Assembly: GCA_004555705.1 (NCBI GenBank)
Contig: SFHI01000007.1
Coordinates: 1 to 64,000, forward strand
Reading direction: 5' to 3'
DNA from: Clostridiales bacterium
GTDB taxonomy: Bacteria > Bacillota > Clostridia > Oscillospirales > Oscillospiraceae
Length of the DNA: 64,000 nt
The notes beneath the pieces are model-generated. The model had not been told where the DNA came from. It did not search any database and worked only from the letters and a program-made list of their open reading frames with translations. Positions 10,561 through 18,672 of the stretch are shown piece after piece. Made by a program: the position numbers and the translations under genes. Within the stretch, counting starts at the first letter, position 1. Each line of letters opens with the position of its first letter.

Positions 10561-10739
10561 GGTAAATTGTTGTTTACAGTTTTCAAACACCTTACGTTAC
10601 TACCGTAGGGGCGGCTACTAGCCGCCCGAAAGGTTCTTACTTTTGAGCGTTTTCGATAGAACGGGGTGCTTTCATGGACGAAAGGTTGCGGGCGGCTGAT
10701 AGCCGCCCCTACGGTAAAATCTCAACAAACAACAATTAA
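10561..10739. repeat. Family E repeat between polymerase and yolD genes
   Basis: Arms GGTAAATTGTTGTTT and AAACAACAATTAAC enclose two inverted REP-like units. The left unit has GTAG at 10605-10608 directly followed by the palindrome GGGCGGCTACTAGCCGCCC; the right unit has GGGCGGCTGATAGCCGCCC followed by CTAC. Confidence 0.9.
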
Positions 10740-10769
10740 CCGCTGTTATGGGAAAAACAGGTGTATTTT

Positions 10770-11198
10770 ATGAAGAACAAACCGTCCCGTTATGAGGACA
10801 TTATGTATCTGCCCCATCCGGTGTCGAAAAGCCGGAAGCGGATGAGCCAGTACGACCGGGCGGCTCAGTTTTCGCCCTTCGCGGCGCTGGTGGGCTATGA
10901 CGCGGCCATCCGGGAGGAGGCACGGCTTACTTCCGGGCGGCGGGAGCTGGCCGAGGACGCCTTGACGGCCCTGAACCGGAAATATGCGCTGCTTGCGGAG
11001 CACCTGAAAGAAGGGCCCCGGGTGGAGGTCACCTGGTTCCGGGAGGATGACCGGAAGGCCGGGGGCGAGTATGTGACCAGCCGGGGCCTGCTCACTGCCG
11101 TCAGTGCACAGGGGCAGTGGCTGGAGCTGGACCGGGAAATGAGAATCCGGTTCGGGGATATTTTCGCACTGGAAAGCTCTGTATTCCGGGAGGAATAG
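10770..11198 (+). CDS. YolD-like protein, partner of the Y-family polymerase
   Basis: The 142-aa product shows the YolD-like signature near its N-terminus (MSQYDRAAQFSPFAAL). Genes of this family usually sit directly behind UvrX/YqjW-type polymerases in Firmicutes, and a UmuD-like accessory role has been proposed. Here the pair is separated by a family E repeat of about 180 bp, so co-transcription would have to read through two strong palindromes. The ATG at 10770 is chosen over an in-frame GTG at 10761, which overlaps the AGGTG that probably serves as the ribosome binding site. Confidence 0.88.
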   Translation: MKNKPSRYEDIMYLPHPVSKSRKRMSQYDRAAQFSPFAALVGYDAAIREEARLTSGRRELAEDALTALNRKYALLAEHLKEGPRVEVTWFREDDRKAGGEYVTSRGLLTAVSAQGQWLELDREMRIRFGDIFALESSVFREE

Positions 11199-11260
11199 AG
11201 GCCCCACTGCCGCGCTACCCCGGGATTCTCCCCTGGGGAGAGAGAATCGGAAAGGGTAGG

Positions 11261-11289
11261 TTGCCTGAGGGCGGAAAATGTGGTATAAT
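11261..11289 (+). promoter_or_regulatory. Promoter upstream of the hydrolase-acyltransferase gene
   Basis: TTGCCT (11261-11266) and TATAAT (11284-11289) are 17 bp apart. A transcript from here would carry a whole family E repeat in its leader of about 240 nt. Confidence 0.65.
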
Positions 11290-11324
11290 CCTGCCCATAG
11301 CAAAGGACCCCACTGCGGCAAACA

Positions 11325-11507
11325 GACAAATTATTGTTTGAAGGTTTCCGAACACGTAACGTTGCTACCGTAGGGGCGGCTATTAGCCGCCCGAAACGTT
11401 CGGAATTGTTGAGTTTTTCCGATAGATCCGACTGCTTTTGTTGTCGAAAGGTGGCGGGCGGCTAATAGCCGCCCCTACAGCATCATCTCGGCAGACAACA
11501 ATTTATC
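11325..11507. repeat. Family E repeat in a 5' leader
   Basis: Arms GACAAATTATTGTTT and GACAACAATTTATC enclose two units with GTAG abutting GGGCGGCTATTAGCCGCCC and the inverted GGGCGGCTAATAGCCGCCC-CTAC. The element separates promoter 11261-11289 from the start codon at 11534. Confidence 0.9.
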
Positions 11508-11533
11508 TGCCTGCTGGGGGGAAAGGATATTTT

Positions 11534-13696
11534 ATGCAATTATCCGCGAAAATGGTTCGGGAGCGGCTGGCGCACATGAAGCCCCTGCTGGAAAACTGCT
11601 CCCTGGAAACCCTGCGCAAGGGGCAGAACGCCCTGGGCGAGGTGATGAAGGCCGCCCGCCATACCCAGGTGCGGGTGAAGCGCCATGATTTCCCCCTCTT
11701 TTCTGCCGCCTGGGTGCTGCCCAGGGACGCCCGGCGGGAAGGGGTGATTCTGTACCTTCACGGTGGGGGCTATACCTGCGGGGGACTGGAATACGCCCTG
11801 GGCTTCGGGGCCGCCCTGGCGGACGAGTGCGGGGTGCGGGTATTCTGCGCCGCTTACCGGCTTGCCCCGGAGCACCGGTTCCCGGCGGCGGTGGAGGACG
11901 GGGCTGCTGCCTACCGCTACCTGCTGGAAAAGGGCTACCCCCCGGAACAGATCAGCCTCTGTGGCGAGAGCGCCGGGGGCGGGCTGTGCTTCAGCCTGTG
12001 CATGTATCTGCGTCAGCAGGAGCTGCCCCTGCCCGGGAGCATCGTGGCCATCTCCCCCTGGACGGATTTGACCTGTAACCGGGAAAGCTACGAAACCAAC
12101 CGGGAGAGGGATGTATCGCTGTCGGAGCAGCAGCTGAAATTCTTCGCGGAGTGCTACACCGATACCCCGGAGGACCCGCTGGCCTCTCCGCTGCTGGGGG
12201 ACCTCAAGGGAATGCCGCCCTCGCTGATCTTTGTTGGCGGGGATGAGATTCTCCTCAGTGATGCCCGGGAGCTGCACCGAAAGCTCCGGGAGCAGGGAAC
12301 CATTACCCAACTGGTGGTTCGCCCGGAGCGGTGGCATGCCTATGTGCTCTACGGCTTGCAGGAGGACCGGCAGGACTTCGTTACCCTGGGCGCCTTCCTC
12401 AGCCGTTACCTTTCCCGGGAGCGGAAGCTGCGGTGGATGCGCCTGGACAACGCGGCGAAAATCTACCCCGCCGCCCTGCGGCAGAGCTGGAGCAATGTGT
12501 TCCGGCTGTCGGTGACCCTGGGGGAGCAGGTGGACCGGCAGGTGCTGCAATCGGCTCTGGACGTGACCGTGCGAAGGTTCCCCTCCATCTGTGTCCGGCT
12601 GCGGCGGGGGCTGTTCTGGTACTATCTGCAGCAGCTGAGCCAGGCACCGAAAATCCGGGAGGAGAGCAGCTACCCCCTGACCCGGATGTCCCGGAAGGAG
12701 GTGGGGCAGTGCGCCTTCCGGGTGATTGTGTACCAAAACCGCATCGCCGTGGAGTTCTTCCACGCCGTTACCGACGGAAATGGGGGGCTGGTGTTCCTGA
12801 AAACCCTGACGGCGGAATATCTGCAGCAGAAATACGGCGTGTCCATCCCCGCCGGGGAGGGCGTGCTGGGACGGCTGGAGGCCCCCCGGGAGGAGGAGCT
12901 GGAGGACAGCTTCCTCAAATACGCCGGAAACGTCAACGCCAGCCGCCGGGAAAACAACGCCTGGCGTCCCTGGGGCACGCCGGAGCAGGACGGCTTCCTG
13001 AACCTGACCTGCTTCCGGTTGGACACGGCGGAGGCTTTGGAGAAGGCCCACGCCTATGGGGTCAGCCTGACGGAATTTCTGTGTGCCGCGCTGATGCTGG
13101 GGCTGCAGAATCTCCAGCAGGAGCGGGTTTCCAATCCCAAAAGGAGAAAACCCATCCGGGTACAGGTGCCGGTGAATCTGCGAAAGCTCTTCCCCAGCAG
13201 CACGCTCCGCAATTTCGCCCTCTATACCACCCCGGAGATTGATCCCCGGCTGGGCAGCTACAGTTTTTCGGAAATCTGCCAGGCGGTGCACCACCGGCTG
13301 GGTCTGGACGTGAATCCCAAGGTCATGTCCAGCCGCATCGCCGTGAATGTCAGCAGCGAAAAGCAGATGATCGTTCGGGTGATGCCGCTGTTTCTCAAAA
13401 ACATGGTGATGAAGGCGGTGTTCAACCAGGTGGGGGAGAAGAAATGCTGCCTGTGCATGTCCAACCTGGGCCAGGTGAAGCTGCCGGAGGAAATGCTTGC
13501 CTATGTGCAGCGGATGGATTTCATCCTGGGCGTCCAGGCCACCGCCCCTCAGAACTGCGGCTGTGTGTCCTTCGGGGGCAATCTGTATATCAACTTTATC
13601 CGCAACATCCGGGAGCCGGAGCTGGAGGCCCACTTCTTCCGGGTGCTGCGGGATCTGGGTCTGCGGGTGGAGGTTCAGACCAACGCCCGGGAGTGA
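11534..13696 (+). CDS. Alpha/beta hydrolase fused to a condensation-like acyltransferase domain
   Basis: The 720-aa protein has two enzymatic halves. Residues about 1-295 form an HSL-type esterase: oxyanion motif HGGGY (76-80), nucleophile Ser146 in GESAGGG, and candidate acid Asp237 and His268. Residues about 300-720 resemble alcohol acetyltransferase/condensation-type CoA-dependent acyltransferases with an HxxxDG motif, HAVTDG (410-415). The two could make and cleave, or transfer, an acyl ester on a lipid or small molecule; the substrate is unknown. The ATG at 11534 is chosen because GGGGGAAAGGAT precedes it and the hydrolase fold begins at once. It is followed 9 bp later by a zinc-ribbon membrane protein, so the two probably work together. 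Confidence 0.85.
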   Translation: MQLSAKMVRERLAHMKPLLENCSLETLRKGQNALGEVMKAARHTQVRVKRHDFPLFSAAWVLPRDARREGVILYLHGGGYTCGGLEYALGFGAALADECGVRVFCAAYRLAPEHRFPAAVEDGAAAYRYLLEKGYPPEQISLCGESAGGGLCFSLCMYLRQQELPLPGSIVAISPWTDLTCNRESYETNRERDVSLSEQQLKFFAECYTDTPEDPLASPLLGDLKGMPPSLIFVGGDEILLSDARELHRKLREQGTITQLVVRPERWHAYVLYGLQEDRQDFVTLGAFLSRYLSRERKLRWMRLDNAAKIYPAALRQSWSNVFRLSVTLGEQVDRQVLQSALDVTVRRFPSICVRLRRGLFWYYLQQLSQAPKIREESSYPLTRMSRKEVGQCAFRVIVYQNRIAVEFFHAVTDGNGGLVFLKTLTAEYLQQKYGVSIPAGEGVLGRLEAPREEELEDSFLKYAGNVNASRRENNAWRPWGTPEQDGFLNLTCFRLDTAEALEKAHAYGVSLTEFLCAALMLGLQNLQQERVSNPKRRKPIRVQVPVNLRKLFPSSTLRNFALYTTPEIDPRLGSYSFSEICQAVHHRLGLDVNPKVMSSRIAVNVSSEKQMIVRVMPLFLKNMVMKAVFNQVGEKKCCLCMSNLGQVKLPEEMLAYVQRMDFILGVQATAPQNCGCVSFGGNLYINFIRNIREPELEAHFFRVLRDLGLRVEVQTNARE

Positions 13697-13705
13697 GGAG
13701 AAAGT

Positions 13706-14401
13706 ATGTATTGCATCAAATGCGGCGTAAAACTTGCCGACAGTGAAAAAAAGTGCCCCCTGTGCGGCACGGTGCCCTTCCATCCGGACATCCGGCTGGA
13801 GGAGGGAGAGCCGCTGTACCCGCCGGACCGGTACCCCAGGCAGCAGGTGAACAGGAAGGGCATTCTGGGCGTGGTGACCATGCTGCTGCTCATGCCCGTG
13901 TTCATCACCCTGATCTGCGACCTGAGCCTTCACGGCCGGGTGACCTGGTCGGGGTATGTGATGGGGGCAATCGCTCTGGGCTATGTGGCGGCGGTGCTGC
14001 CCTGCTGGTTCCGGCGGCCCAATCCGGTGATTTTTGTGCCCTGCGGGTTCGCCGCGGCGGGGCTGTATGTGCTGTATATTGACCTCATGACGGGGGGCGG
14101 CTGGTTTCTCAGCTTCGCGTTTCCGGTAGTGGGCTTTTTGGGGCTGCTGGTTACCGCGGTGGTGACCCTGAGCCGGTATATCCGCCGGGGAAGGCTCTAT
14201 ATCTATGGCGGAGCCATGATTGCCCTCGGGGCCTTCATGCCGCTGATGGAGCTGCTGATGATGATTACCTTCCGCCTGCCCCGGTTTGCGGGGTGGTCGC
14301 TGTACCCGCTGGTGGCCCTGGCGCTGCTGGGCGGTGCCCTGATCTTCCTGGCCATCTGCCGCCCGGCGAGGGAGAGCATGGAGCGGAAGATGTTCCTGTA
14401 A
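13706..14401 (+). CDS. Zinc-ribbon integral membrane protein (DUF6320-like)
   Basis: The 231-aa protein begins with a four-cysteine zinc ribbon (CIKC at 3-6 and CPLC at 18-21) and continues with about six hydrophobic segments. I recall DUF6320-family proteins next to alcohol-acetyltransferase-like genes in Clostridia; the assignment is from memory. It starts 9 bp after the acyltransferase fusion with AGGAGAAAG as ribosome binding site, so the two form an operon. It may anchor the acyl-transfer system in the membrane. No catalytic motif is visible. Confidence 0.85.
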   Translation: MYCIKCGVKLADSEKKCPLCGTVPFHPDIRLEEGEPLYPPDRYPRQQVNRKGILGVVTMLLLMPVFITLICDLSLHGRVTWSGYVMGAIALGYVAAVLPCWFRRPNPVIFVPCGFAAAGLYVLYIDLMTGGGWFLSFAFPVVGFLGLLVTAVVTLSRYIRRGRLYIYGGAMIALGAFMPLMELLMMITFRLPRFAGWSLYPLVALALLGGALIFLAICRPARESMERKMFL

Positions 14402-14408
14402 AGGGAGT

Positions 14409-14649
14409 GACAAATTGGTGTTTGACGCTGCGCTTTAAAGTTTCCTGTCATTGCGAGACCAGTCCGCAGACTGGTCGTGGCAATCCCCCGGTTAGAGGAA
14501 GAATGTACCGACAATTGCCCTACCGAGTGGGGAAACCTTACGATTTTTGGTGATAATCGTTACCTGGTTCCATGGGGCCGGGGGATTGCCACGCCAGTGT
14601 GCGCACTGGCTCGCAATGACAGCATCTATTCGATAAGCACCAATTTGTC
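14409..14649. repeat. Family A repeat with GGTG arms
   Basis: Arms GACAAATTGGTGTTTG and AGCACCAATTTGTC bound the core. The left hairpin is the GACCAGTC-CGCA-GACTGGTC form; the right one is the GCCAGTG/CACTGGC form. It lies 8 bp after the stop codon of the zinc-ribbon gene. Confidence 0.88.
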
Positions 14650-14654
14650 GCTGT

Positions 14655-14690
14655 AAAAATGCCGCCGCTGGATTCAGCGGCGGCGTTTTT
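14655..14690. terminator. Bidirectional terminator between convergent genes
   Basis: A perfect 10-bp stem (GCCGCCGCTG at 14661-14670 with CAGCGGCGGC at 14675-14684) has an A tract on one side and a T tract on the other. It overlaps the stop codon of pcp and serves both strands. Confidence 0.88.
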
Positions 14691-15264
14691 ACAGGGCTTC
14701 AATGGCGGCGGTGAGGGCCTGGGTCAGCTGCGCCTGGGGAAGGCTGGGACTGCCCTGGGAGGGGATGTAGGGGACGTGGACGAAGCCCACCCGGGTGTCC
14801 GTCCCCCGGAAATGATTCAGAAGGGTGTACATCAGGTCGTTGCACACATAGGCTCCGGCGGAGTAGGATAGTCTGGCGGGGATGCCCTTTTCCCGAATAG
14901 CTTCCACCATCTCCCGGACGGGCAGGGTGGAGAAGAGTCCGTCGGGGCCGTGGGGGTCGATGGGTGTCCCGGCGGGGGCCGCCCCGGCGTTGTCGGGGAT
15001 GGAGGCCTCTCGTAGGTTGATGCCGATGACCTCCGGAGTCACCGCGTCCCGGCCTCCTGCCTGGCCCACACAGAGGATGACCTGGGGGGAGAGCTCCCGG
15101 GCCTTCTCCAGCACCCGGCGGGCGGCCTCGCCGTACTCCACGGGAAGCCGCAGCTTCTCCAGACTGCAGGAACCCACCCTTTCCGGGAGGGCGGAAACCG
15201 CCTCCCAGGAGGGGTTGACGCTCTGGCCTCCGAAGGGCTCAAAGCCGGTAATGAGAATCGTCAT
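14689..15264 (-). CDS. pcp: Pyroglutamyl-peptidase I
   Basis: This 191-aa cytosolic cysteine peptidase (family C15) removes N-terminal pyroglutamate from peptides. The catalytic triad is visible: Glu78 in TPEVIGINLREA, Cys141 in SAGAYVCND and His163 in GFVHVPY, close to the usual E80/C143/H167 spacing, and the N-terminal ILITGFEPFGG is intact. The start codon overlaps the stop of the upstream amidohydrolase (ATGA), so the two are translationally coupled and may act together in peptide or acyl-amino-acid salvage. Confidence 0.95.
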   Translation of the reverse strand: MTILITGFEPFGGQSVNPSWEAVSALPERVGSCSLEKLRLPVEYGEAARRVLEKARELSPQVILCVGQAGGRDAVTPEVIGINLREASIPDNAGAAPAGTPIDPHGPDGLFSTLPVREMVEAIREKGIPARLSYSAGAYVCNDLMYTLLNHFRGTDTRVGFVHVPYIPSQGSPSLPQAQLTQALTAAIEAL

Positions 15265-16487
15265 GCCGGATGCTCCTCCAGATAGCGCATGGCGGCCCAG
15301 GCGTGGACGGCGGAGCCGATGGGAAGCACCTGCTCGTCAAAGGTGACCTTGGGATGGTGCTGGGGATAGCCGTGGCCCTCCTGGGGATTGCCCGCCGCCA
15401 GGGACAGCATGATGGAGGGTACCTCCTGGCTGATATAGGCAAAGTCCTCGGAGCCGGAGGCCTTCATGGGCTTGCCTCCGGAGGCGGCTAGCAGCTCCGC
15501 CTGGGTAAAGGCCTTACCGGGGCCCAGGAGCTCCTTCATATAGACGGCGGTCTCTTTGGAAAGCTGGGGGTTGTTCAGCAGCACCGGGCAGCCCCGGCCG
15601 AAGCTGACCTGGGCCGTGCAGCGGAAGGAGGCGGCGATGCCCTGGGCGATATCGGTGAGGCGCTGCTTCAGGAAGGAACGGACCTCCTCGTCATAGCAGC
15701 GGATGGAGCCGGACAGCTCTGCGCTGTCCGGGATGATGTTGGGGGCGGAACCCCCCTGGATGCTGCCGATGGTCAGCACCGCTTCCTCGCTAAGGGCCAG
15801 CTCCCGGGCGTGGATGGCCTGCAGGCCTGTGACGATATGGCAGGCGGCGGTGATGGGGTCGATGCCGGTATTGGGCATGGAGCCGTGGCAGCCCTTGCCC
15901 TGGACGCGAATCTGGAAGATGTCCGCACCGGGGGCGCTGACGCCCCCCTCGCAGACGATGACGGAGCCGGTGGGAATGGGCATACCCGCCATGACGTGGA
16001 TCATCAGCGCCGCGTCCACATGGGGGTTTTCCAGAACGCCCGCGGCGATCATGTCTTTGGAGCCCTCGAAGATTTCCTCGGCGGGCTGGAACATCAGCTT
16101 CACGGTGCCCTGGATTTCCTCCTCGTGGGCTTTCAGCAGCGCGGCGGCGCCCAGGAGCATGGCGGTGTGCATATCATGGCCGCAGGCGTGCATACAGCCG
16201 TTTTCCGAGGCGAAGGGAAGCCCCGTCTCCTCGGCCATGGGCAGGGCGTCCATGTCCGCCCGGAGGAGAAAGACCTTCCCGGGCTTTTTCCCGCCGATGG
16301 TGACGGTGAGGCCCGCCCGGCCGCAGTCCTGAGGGTGGAGGCCCAGCTCCTCCAGCTGGGACCGGACGAAGGGGATGGTGTGCTTCAGGTTGAATTCGGT
16401 TTCCGGATTCCGGTGCAGCTCCCGGCGGGCACCGATGATCCAATCCTGCCGGCTCTGTGCCTCGGTAATCAGTTCTTGCGGATTCAT
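15261..16487 (-). CDS. M20-family amidohydrolase (hippurate/N-acyl-amino-acid type)
   Basis: The 408-aa metal-dependent hydrolase removes acyl groups from N-acyl amino acids or related amides. Metal ligands are visible in HACGHDMHT, the catalytic QPAEE follows, and a dimerisation domain sits in the middle (about 190-300). The C-terminal GSEDFAY motif of the M20D group is present. It starts at the ATG at 16487 behind AGGAGGCG and overlaps pcp by 4 bp. A promoter lies about 230 bp upstream, beyond a short family A repeat that is therefore transcribed in its leader. Confidence 0.93.
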   Translation of the reverse strand: MNPQELITEAQSRQDWIIGARRELHRNPETEFNLKHTIPFVRSQLEELGLHPQDCGRAGLTVTIGGKKPGKVFLLRADMDALPMAEETGLPFASENGCMHACGHDMHTAMLLGAAALLKAHEEEIQGTVKLMFQPAEEIFEGSKDMIAAGVLENPHVDAALMIHVMAGMPIPTGSVIVCEGGVSAPGADIFQIRVQGKGCHGSMPNTGIDPITAACHIVTGLQAIHARELALSEEAVLTIGSIQGGSAPNIIPDSAELSGSIRCYDEEVRSFLKQRLTDIAQGIAASFRCTAQVSFGRGCPVLLNNPQLSKETAVYMKELLGPGKAFTQAELLAASGGKPMKASGSEDFAYISQEVPSIMLSLAAGNPQEGHGYPQHHPKVTFDEQVLPIGSAVHAWAAMRYLEEHPA

Positions 16488-16538
16488 AAAATACGCCTCC
16501 TGTGTTGTGATGGAAATTTCAAAATGAAGGTGCGGAAC

Positions 16539-16694
16539 GATAAATTGTTGTTTAGCGCACTAAAAAAGAAGCTGTCATTGCGAACCAGCGCGCACGCTGG
16601 TGTGGCAATCCCCCGGTTGAAAGGAGCCAGGTAACGACGCCAGTGTGCGCACTGGCTCGCAATGACAGCATTTATTTGACAAACAACAATTTAC
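16539..16694. repeat. Short family A repeat in the amidohydrolase leader
   Basis: Full arms (GATAAATTGTTGTTT and AAACAACAATTTACC) enclose a minimal core: both end hairpins are present, but nearly all the middle filler and the inner part of the right repeat (GGGGGATTGCC) are missing. It looks like an internal deletion derivative. Confidence 0.88.
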
Positions 16695-16718
16695 CGCAGC
16701 ATGAAACGGTATATTCTT

Positions 16719-16747
16719 ATTGTAGTTCTTTGAAAAAACTTCGTCAA
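16719..16747 (-). promoter_or_regulatory. Promoter of the amidohydrolase-pcp operon
   Basis: On the minus strand TTGACG (16747-16742) and TACAAT (16724-16719) are 17 bp apart. The family A element lies between it and the start at 16487. Confidence 0.7.
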
Positions 16748-16887
16748 GGGATGGGAAAAAAGTTAACAATTGGGAGGGAAAACCGGGCGTACCCTGTTCC
16801 GGTGAGTAAATCGACCAATCCGAACCGGTTCTATGGGAAAATATATAACAAATTCGCTGATATTATTCGGATTTTCCGCAGAATCTA

Positions 16888-16915
16888 TTGACATCCGGTT
16901 CCGGTATGCTATAAT
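16888..16915 (+). promoter_or_regulatory. Consensus promoter of the orphan ncRNA
   Basis: A perfect -35 TTGACA (16888-16893) and a perfect -10 TATAAT (16910-16915) are separated by 16 bp. This is the best promoter match in the window, and no protein gene follows it directly. Confidence 0.85.
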
Positions 16916-16921
16916 GAACCC

Positions 16922-17288
16922 AATCTCAATTGGAAAGAGTCTTTCCAAAGCAAGATACTACCGACCGCCGGGTTTCCCGGCTAAGGCCATACGGACAGCC
17001 GGGTCGAATGCCGAAAACCGCAGCAAGCGGTTGGCAACTTCTGTTGCCTTATTGATTGAGTTAAAAGCTCAGTTTTATAAGTTGGTTACTATAAACCGAA
17101 TATGCCTTCGCGGCATGAACTTGTGAAATGGTCAATAAGAGTAGTAAAAGTAATCTTTGCTATATAGACTCTGATCGAATTGTGATACGGCGGCCCGACC
17201 CGCGTCCCATAGAGGGGCGGTGAATGGGGCCTGTCCGCGATACAGCTTCACAAGACGGCATACCGCGATTTTTGCGGTGTGCTTTTTT
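16922..17288 (+). ncRNA. Orphan structured non-coding RNA, about 367 nt
   Basis: A consensus promoter ends at 16915 and an intrinsic terminator lies at 17257-17288. No convincing reading frame lies between them. The sequence folds into many local helices: GCCGGG/CCCGGC, ACCGC/GCGGT, GGCAAC/GTTGCC, ATGCC-TTCGC-GGCAT, and CGACC/GGTCG closing a 5' domain. An 8-bp long-range helix (CTTGTGAA at 17120-17127 with TTCACAAG at 17247-17254) closes a 3' domain of about 120 nt. I see no RNase P, tmRNA or SRP core motifs. It could be a distant 6S or raiA-type RNA or a new class; I cannot name it from sequence alone. Confidence 0.7.
17257..17288 (+). terminator. Intrinsic terminator of the orphan ncRNA
   Basis: GCATACCGC (17258-17266) pairs with GCGGTGTGC (17274-17282) with one wobble and is followed by six T residues. 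Confidence 0.85.
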
Positions 17289-17315
17289 GTTGCCCCGGCA
17301 GGCGGCAATGGGGCA

Positions 17316-17496
17316 GATAAATTGTTGTTTGCGGTTTTCAAACACCTTACGTTGCTACCGTAGGGGCGGCTATTAGCCGCCCGAAAGGTTCTTACTTTTG
17401 AGCGTTTTCGATAGAACGGGGTGTTTTCATAGACGAAAGGTTGCGGGCGGCTGATAGCCGCCCCTACGGCAAAATCTCAACAAACAACAATTTATC
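17316..17496. repeat. Family E repeat upstream of potA
   Basis: Arms GATAAATTGTTGTTT and AAACAACAATTTATC are perfect inverted repeats. GTAG abuts GGGCGGCTATTAGCCGCCC on the left, and the inverted unit GGGCGGCTGATAGCCGCCC-CTAC lies on the right. It is nearly identical to the copy at 10561-10739. Confidence 0.92.
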
Positions 17497-17553
17497 GTAT
17501 TGTTATTGAATTCTATTTGCGGCTTACCATACAGAGAGAAGGAGCGGCGTCTC

Positions 17554-18672
17554 ATGGAAAAACTGATTGAGCTGAAAAACATCTCCAAGGCCTTTGACGG
17601 GGAAACGGTGCTGGACAACATCAGTCTGACCATCCACGACAATGAGTTCATCACCTTGCTGGGCCCCTCGGGCTGCGGCAAAACCACTACCTTACGGATC
17701 ATCGGCGGGTTTACCTACCCGGATCAGGGGGATGTGCTGTTCATGGGGGAGCGGATCAACGACGTGCCGCCCCATAAGCGCAACGTCAACACCGTTTTCC
17801 AGAAGTACGCCCTGTTTCCCCACCTGAACGTGTTTGAGAACGTGGCCTTCCCCCTGCGGGAGCGGAAGGTGCCCAAGGCGGAGATTAAGGAAAAGGTGGA
17901 CAGGATGCTGAAGATGGTCATGCTCTCCGGCTTTGCCCACCGGCGGGTCACCAGCCTCTCCGGCGGACAGCAGCAGCGGGTGGCCATCGCCCGGGCCCTG
18001 GTCAACGAGCCCAAGATTCTGCTGCTGGACGAGCCCCTGGGTGCCCTGGACCTGAAGCTGCGCAAGGATATGCAGCAGGAGCTGAAGAAAATCCAGCGGG
18101 AGACCGGGATCACCTTCATCTTCGTCACCCACGACCAGGAGGAAGCCCTGAGTATGTCCGACACCATTGTGGTCATGAGCGAGGGCAAGATTCAGCAGAT
18201 CGGCTCCCCCACGGATATCTACAACGAGCCGGTCAACGCCTTCGTGGCGGACTTCATCGGCGAGAGCAACATCGTCGACGGTGTGATGCTGAAGGATTTC
18301 CAGGTTTCCTTCGGCGGTCAGGTGTTCCAGTGCCTGGACTCCGGCTTTGCCCCCCGGGAGCCGGTGGACGTGGTCATCCGGCCCGAGGACGTGGACATTG
18401 TCCCTCCCGAGAAGGGAATGCTCCACGGCGACGTGACCTCCGTCACCTTCATGGGCGTCCACAACGAGGCCATTGTGGACATCGGCGGCTTTAAGTGGAT
18501 GATTCAGACTACGGACCCCGTCCATGAGGGCTCCCACATCGGCATCACCCTGGAGCCGGACGCCATCCACATTATGAAGAAATCCAAGTATTCCGGAATG
18601 TTCGGCGACTACTCCTCCTTCTCCAATGAGCTGGACGCCCTCTCCGATCCGGAAGGGGAGGGGGACGCATGA
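17554..18672 (+). CDS. potA: Spermidine/putrescine ABC importer, ATP-binding subunit
   Basis: PotA hydrolyses ATP to drive polyamine import. The 372-aa protein has Walker A ([10 protein letters not shown]), the signature [15 protein letters not shown], Walker B ([11 protein letters not shown]), the H-loop VTHDQEE and a C-terminal TOBE-type regulatory region from about residue 240. The ATG at 17554 follows AGAAGGAG. It overlaps potB by 4 bp (ATGA), so potABC is one operon. A family E repeat sits directly upstream. Confidence 0.95.
   Translation: MEKLIELKNISKAFDGETVLDNISLTIHDNEFITLLGPSGCGKTTTLRIIGGFTYPDQGDVLFMGERINDVPPHKRNVNTVFQKYALFPHLNVFENVAFPLRERKVPKAEIKEKVDRMLKMVMLSGFAHRRVTSLSGGQQQRVAIARALVNEPKILLLDEPLGALDLKLRKDMQQELKKIQRETGITFIFVTHDQEEALSMSDTIVVMSEGKIQQIGSPTDIYNEPVNAFVADFIGESNIVDGVMLKDFQVSFGGQVFQCLDSGFAPREPVDVVIRPEDVDIVPPEKGMLHGDVTSVTFMGVHNEAIVDIGGFKWMIQTTDPVHEGSHIGITLEPDAIHIMKKSKYSGMFGDYSSFSNELDALSDPEGEGDA

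Noticed and set aside
11540..14413. A 957-codon minus-strand frame opposite the hydrolase-acyltransferase and zinc-ribbon genes
   Set aside because: It spans two real genes and their junction, is rich in His/Gln/Pro and has no recognisable domain.
16922..17288. T-box, tmRNA or RNase P RNA
   Set aside because: No T-box TGGNACCGCG sequence, no CCA-ended tRNA-like domain and no GAGGAAAGTCC-type RNase P core could be found.
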